From Bryobacterales bacterium (GTDB taxonomy: Bacteria; Acidobacteriota; Terriglobia; Bryobacterales; Bryobacteraceae), in assembly GCA_003164075.1 (NCBI GenBank), contig PLRZ01000127.1, positions 1 to 16,642 of the forward strand: a stretch of DNA of 16,642 bases, given 5' to 3'. The position numbers were made by a program, and so were the translations under genes. Below are positions 1 to 5,732 of this stretch, piece after piece; within the stretch, counting starts at the first letter, position 1; each line of letters opens with the position of its first letter. Under the pieces are notes generated by a model, which saw only the letters and a list, made by a program, of their open reading frames with translations, was not told where the DNA came from and did no database searches.

Positions 1-77
1 GAGCCGAGCGCGCCGGCGGCGCCCACCGCTCCGCAGCCCGACAAAGAAGATTTCAGTAGTTCACGACGACTGATCAT
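1..77 (-). CDS. N-terminus of a Tat-exported protein (partial)
   Basis: Only the first 25 codons are in the window; the gene runs leftward off the edge. Translation begins MISRRELLKSSLSGCGAVGA and continues into Ala/Gly-rich sequence. This is a twin-arginine (Tat) signal peptide: the SRRELLK motif at residues 3-9 is followed by a weakly hydrophobic Ala/Gly stretch. Tat substrates are exported folded, often with a bound cofactor. The ATG at 75-77 is preceded on the minus strand by GGAGGT with a 7-base spacer, a strong ribosome-binding site that fixes the start. No stop occurs in frame. The mature protein cannot be identified; acidobacterial oxidoreductases and secreted hydrolases commonly begin this way, but that is only a family habit. 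Confidence 0.72.
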   Translation of the reverse strand, partial: MISRRELLKSSLSGCGAVGAAGALG

Positions 78-260
78 TATGGCGACCTCCATGAATCGTC
101 CTCAATGATTACTGAGAAGAAACTTCGTACTCAAGTCGGAAAGACTGTAGATGCTCCTCCACGGAAAGACCTGCTGGAAGCGTGGAAGCAGTTCCGGCAG
201 AAACCTCGATACTCTGCCCGGCACAGGCGTTCCCTCGAAGGACATCGGCAAGCAGTTCTA

Positions 261-290
261 TCCGGTATGGCCGTCTTTCGCCCGGGTGCA
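261..290 (-). repeat. Degenerate interspersed repeat 3, copy 1
   Basis: On the plus strand this reads TCCGGTATGGCCGTCTT and ends in TGCA 26 bases after its first base. It aligns without gaps to 1947-1976, matching at 15 of the first 17 positions and at the terminal TGCA. It lies in the spacer downstream of the DUF1579-like gene. It appears to belong to a class of decayed intergenic repeats; neither copy is in a plausible gene. Confidence 0.35.
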
Positions 291-311
291 TGTGCTGCTC
301 CAAACTCATTC

Positions 312-857
312 CTATGTTCCGCCTTTGACCCTCGTTCCCTTGACGGTAAAGTTCGTCCATCGGACGCCGTCTTGCTCGCATTCCGCTTTCCCCGAGACGG
401 CCCTTCCGTCCGCACTGAAGACCCAATCATTCCGGCAGATTGCCACTTTCCCGTTGGGATCTGTCACCGCAACGTTCTCCACGGACGTCCCGTTATTAAA
501 AGTGGCCGTCCCTATCCAAGTCGTTCCGTCGCTCTGGAAGCCCGAGAAAGTGTTGGCCTTTTTCGCTGGATCGTAGGAGAGTATCTCCAGGGAATGCAAT
601 TCGGTCCCATTGCCTCTCCAGATGCCATCGACCTGCAGAGCGAACCCGCCCAGAATCCAGTGGGCGTTTGTACGCCATTCCAGCTTGTACTCCGGCTGCG
701 AGGGACTATCTTTCGCCGTTCCGGGCGTAGTCCAGTCTCCGGCCCAGATCGCCCATTTCTTCACCTCGGGAGGCGGCTTCGGTGCCGCGGACTGCGCCCG
801 AGTAGCAACCACGATGATCAGGGTCAGCATAACGACAGCAAAGGCACTACGTCTCAT
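312..857 (-). CDS. Secreted DUF1579-like protein
   Basis: A 181-residue protein with an N-terminal signal peptide: MRRSAF, a hydrophobic core at about residues 6-18, and likely cleavage after the ARA that ends near residue 21. The mature part has the pattern of the DUF1579 family: an early WAIWAGDWTTPG segment, an ILGGFALQVDG segment in the middle, and LEILSYDPAKKANTFSGFQSDG. That family is predicted to be a small secreted beta-barrel of unknown function. A weak GAGAAG precedes the ATG. It stands alone, with spacers of more than 230 bases on both sides, so no operon partner indicates a role. Large antisense frames over the same DNA have no family resemblance. The family call is from pattern recognition only. 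Confidence 0.7.
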   Translation of the reverse strand: MRRSAFAVVMLTLIIVVATRAQSAAPKPPPEVKKWAIWAGDWTTPGTAKDSPSQPEYKLEWRTNAHWILGGFALQVDGIWRGNGTELHSLEILSYDPAKKANTFSGFQSDGTTWIGTATFNNGTSVENVAVTDPNGKVAICRNDWVFSADGRAVSGKAECEQDGVRWTNFTVKGTRVKGGT

Positions 858-1094
858 ACGCTTCTCGTTCTCGACGTTCCGGACGGCCTGGACTCAATTC
901 TCTATCGATTGGCAATAGAGTGCAAGATAAACAAGTCTTTTTGTCGCAGTGTTTGAATGGCATATGGACGTAACAGTATCGAGCCTCTCGGTGGCCTCGG
1001 GATGGAAGGCTTGCATGCCGTCCGCAGTCCGGGGACAGCAGTTTGACGTAACACTCAAAACCGTAGAGTTAGTCCCCGCCAGCCCGTTCGACGA

Positions 1095-1115
1095 TTGTGG
1101 TCTTGAAGTGGGCTT
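1095..1115 (+). repeat. Interspersed repeat 2, copy 1
   Basis: A 21-base segment containing TGTGGTCTTGAAGTGGGCTT is identical to 2923-2943, in the same orientation. Looser similarity continues for about 15 bases on the right (an ACTGGC at the same place in both) and upstream (GACGTAAC versus GACGTGAC). Both copies lie in gene-free spacers flanking the two NTF2-like genes. Confidence 0.7.
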
Positions 1116-1168
1116 TCTGGAAACTGGCGGGCCCAAACGGGACCGCTCCGGTGTAGTTTCCAGAAAGC
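1112..1168. repeat. Perfect 14-bp inverted repeat (stem-loop)
   Basis: GCTTTCTGGAAACT (1112-1125) is the exact reverse complement of AGTTTCCAGAAAGC (1155-1168), with a 29-base G+C-rich loop. The left arm begins inside repeat 2. There is no run of T on either side, so it is not a typical intrinsic terminator. It could be a folded RNA element, a protein-binding site, or the ends of a small decayed palindromic (MITE/REP-like) element. Confidence 0.6.
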
Positions 1169-1340
1169 GCGCTTTTCACTCATTTGTCTATTCAGCCTGT
1201 GGCGGTGGTCCGCCGGGATGCCGGCGGAAACCAATATGAAGATGACGGGCGCCAGAGCCATAGAGAGCGACCCCACTGGCCGGCACGCCAAGAGGTGCCA
1301 GGTGCCAATACCTCTCGGATTCAATTCTCAGCCGAGGTTC

Positions 1341-1763
1341 CTATCCGGCACTCGCAGCGGTTGGCACAGCGCCGATCTGCTGAAGCAGGCCCAGCATGTT
1401 ACCCTCCTCCCAATCCTCAGCCACTTTGCCGTTCTCAAGACGGCTGATACCAATGGTGACCATCTCGACCTGCTTTCCAGTGGCTGGTGTTCCCATGAAG
1501 TTTCCGGTGTGTGTCCCCCGAAAACTCAGGCGCCAGGCGTAGCGGTTGCCTTCGCCAAAAACGTCCTCAAGTGTGCACTGGAGGTCCGGGAATCCAGCGA
1601 GAATTGAGCGATTGAACTGCTCCAAGCCCTCGGCCCCGTGAAGTTCCACGCCGAGCCCGTGATAGACGTAGCCGTCGGCTATAAAGCTGCGCAGAGTAGC
1701 CCAATCGCGCTCGTTTAACGCGACGATCCAGCGGCGGATTGCTTCTTTGTTTTGCTCCATCAT
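1341..1763 (-). CDS. SnoaL-like (NTF2-fold) protein
   Basis: A 140-residue cytosolic protein of the SnoaL-like polyketide cyclase/ester cyclase group, with an NTF2 alpha+beta cone fold. Diagnostic segments are an N-terminal helix (NKEAIRRWIVALNERDW), the GFPDLQCTLEDVF strand region at about residues 55-68, RGTHTGNFMGTPATGKQVEM at about 82-101, and ISRLENGKVAEDWEEGNMLG followed by LLQQIGAVP. Characterised relatives act on small hydrophobic or polyketide-like substrates, but most members are uncharacterised and no substrate can be assigned. Two adjacent ATG codons start the frame; an AAGGTGAGG-type ribosome-binding site lies 7 bases upstream of the first. No neighbour suggests a biosynthetic cluster. 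Confidence 0.85.
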   Translation of the reverse strand: MMEQNKEAIRRWIVALNERDWATLRSFIADGYVYHGLGVELHGAEGLEQFNRSILAGFPDLQCTLEDVFGEGNRYAWRLSFRGTHTGNFMGTPATGKQVEMVTIGISRLENGKVAEDWEEGNMLGLLQQIGAVPTAASAG

Positions 1764-1946
1764 GCAAGTACCTCACCTTAAGAAATGGAATCGGCCGGTG
1801 CTTTCGCCTATTGGCCGGAATCGATTATACAACAAGCAATCGCTTTTCAGATCTCATTGACTGTTGTCTACTGGCCGGGACGGCCAACTGCATGTCGTGG
1901 GCTTTCCTTCCATTGGCCCTCCGAAGCGGACCGACGAAGTCCACTT

Positions 1947-1976
1947 TCCGGAATGGCCGTTTTCTGTCTGAATGCA
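1947..1976 (-). repeat. Degenerate interspersed repeat 3, copy 2
   Basis: On the plus strand this reads TCCGGAATGGCCGTTTT and ends in TGCA. It aligns without gaps to 261-290. It sits in the 267-base spacer between the SnoaL-like gene and the lipoprotein gene, which otherwise shows only scattered GGCCGG-type motifs. Confidence 0.35.
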
Positions 1977-2030
1977 CCCGTGGGCGATTTACGATCTGCT
2001 GGTCCAGTTCACGTTGCCTTGCGCCAGGGG

Positions 2031-2516
2031 CTACGTGGACGAATCGGAATTCATTGTATCGGCGACGACCTTCCAGCTTCCGTCGGCCTGCTTGGTGTAG
2101 ACCATCAGATATTTTCCCTTGTCCGTCACGGGCTTCTTGGTCTTCGGGTTGGTCACAGTCATGGTGTAGGTACCCTGTAAATAAACCATGTCACCGCCCT
2201 TGGAAGCCATCGCCCGCGTGGACTGGACAGTCACCGAAAAATTGGGATCGGCAAAATACGGCGCCGCCCACGCTTTGATAGCTGCCCTCCCATTCAGTAT
2301 CCCGGCCCCGGGGTACAGCCCGCTGGCATCCTCTGCAAAGTAGCTGGCATACTTATCGGCGTCCTTGGTAGCCATGTCTTTAACCCAGGCCGCCTCGACG
2401 TCCTTGACCCCTTGCACATCGGCGGCGCGCGTGTCAGGGGGCGGAGCGGGGGCATTCGAGCAGCCGGCGGCGAGTGCGGCGAGCGCCAGGCATCCAATCA
2501 GCGAAGTGTTACGCAT
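2031..2516 (-). CDS. NTF2-like (DUF4440/SnoaL-type) lipoprotein
   Basis: A 161-residue lipoprotein. The chosen ATG (2514-2516) gives MRNTSLIGCLALAALAAGC, a textbook lipoprotein signal with the lipobox LAAGC; lipidated Cys is residue 19. AAGGAG sits 8 bases upstream, which favours this start over one 10 codons earlier. After a Pro-rich linker (NAPAPPPDTR) comes an NTF2-like domain of the DUF4440 kind: VEAAWVKDMATKDADKYASYF, then AAIKAWAAPYF, and ending GKYLMVYTKQADGSWKVVAD. The domain in such lipoproteins is usually a small ligand-binding or ketosteroid-isomerase-like fold of unknown function. It is the second NTF2-fold gene in a row but shows little sequence likeness to the first. Confidence 0.83.
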   Translation of the reverse strand: MRNTSLIGCLALAALAAGCSNAPAPPPDTRAADVQGVKDVEAAWVKDMATKDADKYASYFAEDASGLYPGAGILNGRAAIKAWAAPYFADPNFSVTVQSTRAMASKGGDMVYLQGTYTMTVTNPKTKKPVTDKGKYLMVYTKQADGSWKVVADTMNSDSST

Positions 2517-2736
2517 GTTCTCTCTCCTTTGGGACTCAGGTCCCATTCCCTTTTGTCTTTGTGAATACTGCTACGCACGGGGCGTCGGATGAACGTCAGC
2601 GTCTCGTGCAACTAGTCGCACACTGAAGCCCGTAACAGCACTCTGAAGGCGCCCCCATATCGAAAGTGCCGGTGGCGCGTGCCCTGACGCCCCGACCCGG
2701 ATCTCAGTCTGCGCCCGAAGACCTTTCAGCCGGTTA

Positions 2737-2895
2737 TTACTTAGCCAGGATTTCCATTTTGCCGTCCTGGCCCGGTATCGATTGTACCCCCAAAACCGCC
2801 CAATCAGAGCTGTTTATCTGAGGTCCTCCATCCTGAGCGACTCCCAGTGTCCGGGAAGGTCTCAACCCAAAAGTTCTTGATTTGAAACTGCTTCT
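2737..2895 (-). pseudogene. Decayed 3' end of an unidentified gene
   Basis: The minus strand ends in a coding-like tail, SSDWAVLGVQSIPGQDGK, followed by MEILAK and TAA at 2737-2739. Upstream, the natural-looking reading KQFQIKNFWVETFPDTG occurs in a different frame (about 2845-2895), so a frameshift separates the two halves. No start or ribosome-binding site belongs to it, and repeat 2 begins just beyond. The parent family is not recognised. The composition of both halves looks protein-like, but this is a judgement by eye. Confidence 0.33.
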
Positions 2896-2922
2896 CAGCT
2901 TAGACGTGACCCCTGCTGGCGG

Positions 2923-2943
2923 TTGTGGTCTTGAAGTGGGCTT
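2923..2943 (+). repeat. Interspersed repeat 2, copy 2
   Basis: Identical over 21 bases to 1095-1115 and in the same orientation. Here the right arm of the hairpin seen at copy 1 is absent: the sequence turns to CTCGTACACTGGCC directly after the repeat. Confidence 0.7.
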
Positions 2944-3057
2944 CTCGTACACTGGCCAGGAACGGCATTCTGAGCAATAGATCCTGCCTGGTCGCCCAGC
3001 GTTTACCGATTCCGGCTGGCCTACCGGCCAATCGGAAGTTAGTGGGGCTCGCTGGCG

Positions 3058-3080
3058 GGTTCGAGACGTGTCGAAGCTGG
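3058..3080 (+). repeat. Interspersed repeat 1, copy A (divergent)
   Basis: GGTTCGAGACGTGTCGAAGC followed by TGG. It aligns without gaps to copies B, C and D over 23 bases with about six mismatches to B. It lies downstream of higA, next to copy B. Confidence 0.45.
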
Positions 3081-3175
3081 GTGCCGGCCGTGGACAAACG
3101 TTGGCGGTGCGCTCGGATCGCTCTGAAAACAATGCCCGTCCACGGGTTCGATCACTGGGCCAACTGGGTGGCGAG

Positions 3176-3198
3176 AGTTCGAAACGTGTCCGGACTGG
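3176..3198 (+). repeat. Interspersed repeat 1, copy B
   Basis: AGTTCGAAACGTGTCCGGAC followed by TGG. It differs from copies C and D at only two of 23 positions. It lies 82 bases beyond the end of higA and marks the left border of the higBA module. Confidence 0.7.
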
Positions 3199-3279
3199 CG
3201 AGCCACGTTCCAGCAGAGGTGCGGCGGCCGTGGTCAGGTGGTCAAGGTACCCAAGTCCAAGCGGCCCTTGCGCGGCGTC

Positions 3280-3690
3280 TCAAAGGAAGAGGTCGGCAGG
3301 CACGTGGAACCGCTCGGCGAGATCCTTCGCGTTCGCCTTGCTGATCGCCCGCTTTCCTCTCACGACCTCGGAGGCTATGCCGCGGGAACCAAACACGTCG
3401 AGCAGGTCGCGCTGGCGCAGGCCGTGTTCTTCCATCAGGCTACGCAACCGGCTGTCGGGCGTTGATCCTTCGATGGCGTAGTTGGCATCCTCGAAGGCTT
3501 CGATGAGTACGGTCAGGAGTTCGGAGTACTCCCGCTCTTCCGGCGTGAGTTCGTCATAGCGCCTGTCGAACTGCTCCAACTCGGCGATGAGGCGGTCATT
3601 CTCCTCCTCAGTTCGAATGACAGCCGGAAGCTTGCGCGCCAGCAGACGGCCGTAACGCTTTGGATCTACTTCGAGCGCGGTATTCTTCAT
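3280..3690 (-). CDS. higA: HigA-type antitoxin (Xre-family HTH)
   Basis: A 136-residue protein matching the larger HigA-type antitoxins (COG5499-like). An acidic N-terminal half (RTEEENDRLIAELEQFDRRY, then LTPEEREYSELLTVLIEAFE) precedes a C-terminal Xre/Cro helix-turn-helix at about residues 80-134 (LRSLMEEHGLRQRDLLDVFG through RFHVPADLFL). It should bind and neutralise the HigB toxin encoded immediately upstream and repress the shared promoter. Only 8 bases separate the toxin stop from this ATG. A GGGAGG near the toxin's end and an AGAAG closer in could serve as ribosome-binding sites. Toxin-first order is the norm for higBA. The likely operator is the inverted repeat at 3987-4001. Confidence 0.87.
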   Translation of the reverse strand: MKNTALEVDPKRYGRLLARKLPAVIRTEEENDRLIAELEQFDRRYDELTPEEREYSELLTVLIEAFEDANYAIEGSTPDSRLRSLMEEHGLRQRDLLDVFGSRGIASEVVRGKRAISKANAKDLAERFHVPADLFL

Positions 3691-3698
3691 CGCTTCTT

Positions 3699-3977
3699 CT
3701 AATCCTCCCTGCTGTATTCCTCGTGCGTCATCACGTGGCGAATGTAAACCTTGCCGGTTCGATAGTTGATGTACGTGGCCAAGCGATACTTGTTGCCGCT
3801 AATGTTGAACATCGTGAACTCGCCCACCGCATCCGCGTGTGGATACGTCTTGCGCACATCCACGAGACTGGTCCACCGCAATCGCTTCGCTATCCGATAC
3901 CAGTCATCGAGTGGCGTCTCTGCCTCCCTGTAAGCGCTGGCAAACTCGCGAAGGGCCTTGCGACTGATGACGCGCAC
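3699..3977 (-). CDS. higB: HigB-type toxin, mRNA interferase
   Basis: A 92-residue RelE-superfamily toxin of the HigB type. Conserved segments are the N-terminal MRVISRKALREF, WYRIAKRLRWTSLVDVRKTY (residues 26-45), the core strand FNISGNKYRLATYI (57-70), and KVYIRHVMTHEEY (76-88). Such toxins cut mRNA on the ribosome. The start is GTG (3975-3977); the first in-frame ATG is at residue 56, inside the core fold, so it cannot be the start. No good ribosome-binding site is visible: only a GAGAG 9 bases away. The -10 element ends 6 bases before the GTG, suggesting a leaderless transcript. It forms a two-gene operon with the antitoxin downstream. Confidence 0.87.
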   Translation of the reverse strand: MRVISRKALREFASAYREAETPLDDWYRIAKRLRWTSLVDVRKTYPHADAVGEFTMFNISGNKYRLATYINYRTGKVYIRHVMTHEEYSRED

Positions 3978-3983
3978 GTATGC

Positions 3984-4012
3984 ATACTCTCAAAATGAGA
4001 GCATCTTGTCAA
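3984..4012 (-). promoter_or_regulatory. higBA promoter with operator in the spacer
   Basis: On the minus strand a perfect -35 TTGACA (4007-4012) is followed, after exactly 17 bases, by a -10-like GAGTAT (3984-3989; 3 of 6 consensus bases). Between them lies the inverted repeat CTCTCA-AAA-TGAGAG (3987-4001), overlapping the -10 by three bases, where a repressor would block RNA polymerase. A start site about 7 bases past the -10 falls on or beside the toxin's GTG. Operator binding by HigA is inferred from the family. Confidence 0.62.
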
Positions 4013-4164
4013 GAGAGCAGCAGATCGCCGGATGCTTGCTCTCGCCGGGTTCGAGAATAATCCCGGCTGGGTGCCAGTCTGGACGGGCTTGCCAGTTTTG
4101 TACGCATGCCATTGGCCTAAAAGCAGTTAGAGTGGTTCGAGCAGACTGCGTGTTAGGCCACAGG

Positions 4165-4187
4165 AGTTCGAAACGCGTCCAGACTGG
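4165..4187 (+). repeat. Interspersed repeat 1, copy C
   Basis: AGTTCGAAACGCGTCCAGAC followed by TGG: identical over 23 bases to copy D (4988-5010). It sits in the 224-base spacer between the higBA promoter and the end of vapC. In the same spacer a looser relative begins with GGGTTCGAGAATAATCCCGG near 4047 and is followed by CCAGTCTGGAC, which is the reverse complement of part of the repeat. Confidence 0.8.
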
Positions 4188-4208
4188 GGAGGCAGTCCGA
4201 ATGTTCTT

Positions 4209-4225
4209 GGTGCGCGCGCCGCACC
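4209..4225 (-). terminator. Weak hairpin downstream of vapC
   Basis: GGTGCG (4209-4214) and CGCACC (4220-4225) pair around a 5-base CGCGC loop, 12 bases past the vapC stop. No U-tract follows on the minus strand, so terminator activity is doubtful. Confidence 0.25.
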
Positions 4226-4236
4226 TACGCGAGACC

Positions 4237-4647
4237 TCAATCAACGAACGGATCGACGATACGCACGCCGGCGTTCACGAAATCAGCACGATTTCGCGTG
4301 GCGACCGCCAGGCCGTGGACGGCCGCCGTCGCTGCGATGAGGCTATCCTTGATCGGCATAGCCTTCCCGGTTGTGCGAAGACGCGCCAGCAGTTCCGCCC
4401 ATTTCAGCCCCGTGTCCGCGTCCCAGGGAAGACAGTGGAGACGCCCGACCCCCGCGGCGAACCAGCGTTCCAGGGCGCCCCGCTTCCTTCCCTTGGGAAG
4501 GATGAGAATCCCGAATCGGAGTTCGCCGAGAATGACGGGATCGACGGCGATATCCGGCTCCTGTGCGCGAAGCCACGCCACCACCCGCGGATCGGGCGTT
4601 GGTTTCGTCGGCTCGCTCAGAACGTTGGCGTCGACTAAGTACTTCAC
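4237..4647 (-). CDS. vapC: VapC-type PIN-domain toxin
   Basis: A 136-residue single-domain PIN ribonuclease. The acidic metal-binding set is complete: D6 in YLVDANVLSE, E42 in GELRFG, D101 in IKDSLIAATA and D122 in TRNRADF. VapC toxins cleave tRNA or rRNA using Mg2+ or Mn2+. The start is GTG at 4645-4647, overlapping the antitoxin's TGA in the four bases GTGA, which implies translational coupling. The antitoxin comes first, as is normal for vapBC and opposite to the neighbouring higBA. Length is typical. All key residues are present, so it is probably active. The tRNA or rRNA target cannot be told from sequence. Confidence 0.9.
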   Translation of the reverse strand: MKYLVDANVLSEPTKPTPDPRVVAWLRAQEPDIAVDPVILGELRFGILILPKGRKRGALERWFAAGVGRLHCLPWDADTGLKWAELLARLRTTGKAMPIKDSLIAATAAVHGLAVATRNRADFVNAGVRIVDPFVD

Positions 4648-4874
4648 AGCGCATCCGTCGACTCAGAGTCGATGGGGACGAAGAACTCCTTCCGCGGACA
4701 GGCGAGTAGCCAGTCAATGGCGCCCTCGTTCGGCGTAGCCGCACGCCGGACGAGGCGATAGTCCCCACGAGCGACACGCTCGACGTCGAACTCCTGCCCC
4801 GGGTCGACACGATCTATCCGCCGGAACTCTGCCGGCAGAACGATTTGGCCCTTGGATGAGACAGTGGTCTTCAT
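4644..4874 (-). CDS. vapB: VapB-type antitoxin, AbrB/MazE-like DNA-binding
   Basis: A 76-residue antitoxin. The N-terminal segment MKTTVSSKGQIVLPAEFRRI and following residues to about 45 form a swapped-hairpin AbrB (SpoVT/AbrB) DNA-binding domain with the typical SSKGQIVLP signature. The C-terminal tail (about 46-76, with AIDWLLACP and KEFFVPIDSE) should wrap around and inhibit VapC. I chose the ATG at 4872-4874 because it begins directly at the AbrB fold and the promoter lies just upstream. An earlier in-frame start would place 12 extra residues across that promoter. There is no ribosome-binding site before the ATG; the six bases between -10 and ATG are ACCTCT. The stop overlaps the vapC start. 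Confidence 0.87.
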   Translation of the reverse strand: MKTTVSSKGQIVLPAEFRRIDRVDPGQEFDVERVARGDYRLVRRAATPNEGAIDWLLACPRKEFFVPIDSESTDAL

Positions 4875-4876
4875 AG

Positions 4877-4910
4877 AGGTAAGATACCGTCTTACCTGCC
4901 GCGGTGTCAA
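4877..4910 (-). promoter_or_regulatory. vapBC promoter and overlapping operator
   Basis: On the minus strand a perfect -35 TTGACA (4905-4910) is separated by 18 bases from a -10 TATCTT (4881-4886). An inverted repeat with perfect 8-base arms, AGGTAAGA and TCTTACCT around five bases (4877-4897), covers the whole -10. This is the expected autoregulatory site for the AbrB-type antitoxin. The -10 ends six bases before the ATG, so transcription should begin at or within a base or two of it. Confidence 0.7.
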
Positions 4911-5221
4911 GCGCTACACCCGGGGAACCACGGCAAGCATCAGTGACTGGAAAACCGCGCGCATCGCCGGCGGCGGGCATGCCACCAAGTTCGAAACGCG
5001 TCCAGACTGGAAGCCAAATTTCAGAACTCCTTGATGTCGCCCCGCAGTTTCTGCCTGGCGGGGAAAATGGGCTGAGCCATTGCTTTCGATGGCGAAAACT
5101 GCAAATTCCACGACTTCAGGAGGTCTGAATTTACCTATATATCGGCTGCATCTTCCGGCTCAGAGTCTAACGTCTGCTCTGGATAACCCGGTCCTCGCGA
5201 TTGCTCTATCCTGAAGTTCTG
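4911..5221. other. 311-base spacer upstream of the sigma factor gene
   Basis: It contains copy D of repeat 1 and no supported gene. An AGGAGGT at about 5119-5125 has no start codon at a usable distance and may be a relic. A TATATA at 5136-5141 could be a -10 for the sigma gene but lacks a good -35. A TATCCT at 5207-5212, nine bases before the ATG, is an alternative. Confidence 0.45.
4988..5010 (+). repeat. Interspersed repeat 1, copy D
   Basis: Identical over 23 bases to copy C (4165-4187), in the same orientation. It lies 78 bases upstream of the vapBC -35 and so marks the right border of the vapBC module. Confidence 0.8.
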
Positions 5222-5731
5222 ATGGCTATATCGGAATCACTACTCGCTTCAGTGTATGAAGACCTCCGCCGTTTAGCCGCCCACCAGCTTGCCCGGGAAA
5301 AGGGTGGTCACACTCTGCAGGCCACCGCGCTGGTGCATGAGGCATGGATGCGTCTGGCCGGCCAGGCTGGCGAAAACTGGCAGAACCGCACCCAATTCAT
5401 TGCCGTAGCGGCCGAAATGATGCGCCGCGTGCTGGTGGATCACGCCCGCGCCCGCCTTCGAGTGAAGCGCGGCAGCGGCGCCGTCAAGGTCTCGCTCTCC
5501 GAGGCAATGGAGCTTTCCAACGGACGCGAAGTCGAAGTCCTCGATCTCGACAGGGCCCTCAATCGCCTCGCCGAGGTCGACCCGCGCAAAGCCAAGCTGG
5601 TGGAACTCCGTTATTTCGGCGGCCTGACCATAGTCGAGGCGGCCGTTGCCGTCGGTTCCTCACCCGCTACCGCGGAGCGCGACTGGCGATTCGCACGAGC
5701 CTTCCTCCAGCGCGAACTCGGCTACCAATAG
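5222..5731 (+). CDS. ECF sigma factor, kinase-associated type (TIGR02999-like)
   Basis: A 169-residue ECF sigma factor. The segment GGHTLQATALVHEAWMRLAG near residues 25-45 is the hallmark of the sigma-70 subgroup (PF07638/TIGR02999) common in Acidobacteria and Planctomycetes. Region 2 continues through AAEMMRRVLVDHARARLRVK. Region 4 is the C-terminal helix-turn-helix KLVELRYFGGLTIVEAAVAV followed by ATAERDWRFARAFLQREL. It would direct RNA polymerase to a specific promoter set. I prefer the ATG at 5222; a TTG at 5201 would add only seven residues and has no ribosome-binding site. No anti-sigma gene is adjacent. Members of this group are often encoded beside Ser/Thr kinases (the ECF43-type arrangement), and here the kinase gene converges with one base between stops, suggesting phosphorylation-linked control (inference). 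Confidence 0.88.
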   Translation: MAISESLLASVYEDLRRLAAHQLAREKGGHTLQATALVHEAWMRLAGQAGENWQNRTQFIAVAAEMMRRVLVDHARARLRVKRGSGAVKVSLSEAMELSNGREVEVLDLDRALNRLAEVDPRKAKLVELRYFGGLTIVEAAVAVGSSPATAERDWRFARAFLQRELGYQ

Positions 5732-5732
5732 C

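Larger units (their letters stand above)
858..1340. other. 483-base spacer with hairpin and repeat 2
   Basis: No convincing gene is present; the short frames here lack family signatures and ribosome-binding sites. The spacer holds copy 1 of repeat 2 (1095-1115) and a perfect 14-base inverted repeat (1112-1168), both listed separately. At 1291-1315 a weaker AGAGGT/ACCTCT inverted repeat lies just beyond the end of the leftward SnoaL-like gene. It has no T-tract, so I do not call it a terminator. Confidence 0.6.
2517..3279. other. 763-base gene-poor spacer with repeats
   Basis: No intact gene is supported. The spacer contains a decayed gene end on the minus strand (2737-2895), copy 2 of repeat 2 (2923-2943) and copies A and B of repeat 1 (3058-3080, 3176-3198), all listed separately. 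A possible further degenerate relative of repeat 1 starts with GGGTTCGATCACTGG near 3143. It looks like a graveyard region bordering the toxin-antitoxin modules. Confidence 0.55.

Noticed and set aside
105..956. 283-codon plus-strand frame opposite the DUF1579-like gene
   Set aside because: The minus-strand protein has a signal peptide and a family pattern; the plus-strand product has neither, and no ribosome-binding site.
1291..1315. Terminator after the SnoaL-like gene
   Set aside because: Only a 6-bp stem with a 13-base loop and no T-tract.
4165..4187. Repeat 1 as an integron attC site or a tRNA T-arm, because of GTTCGAA
   Set aside because: The core does not fit GTTRRRY/RYYYAAC, no second simple site or attC-style fold is present, and no acceptor stem or anticodon arm surrounds it.
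3958..4638. 226-codon open frame on the plus strand opposite vapC
   Set aside because: It is antisense to a convincing PIN toxin, has no family features, and arises from high G+C codon structure.
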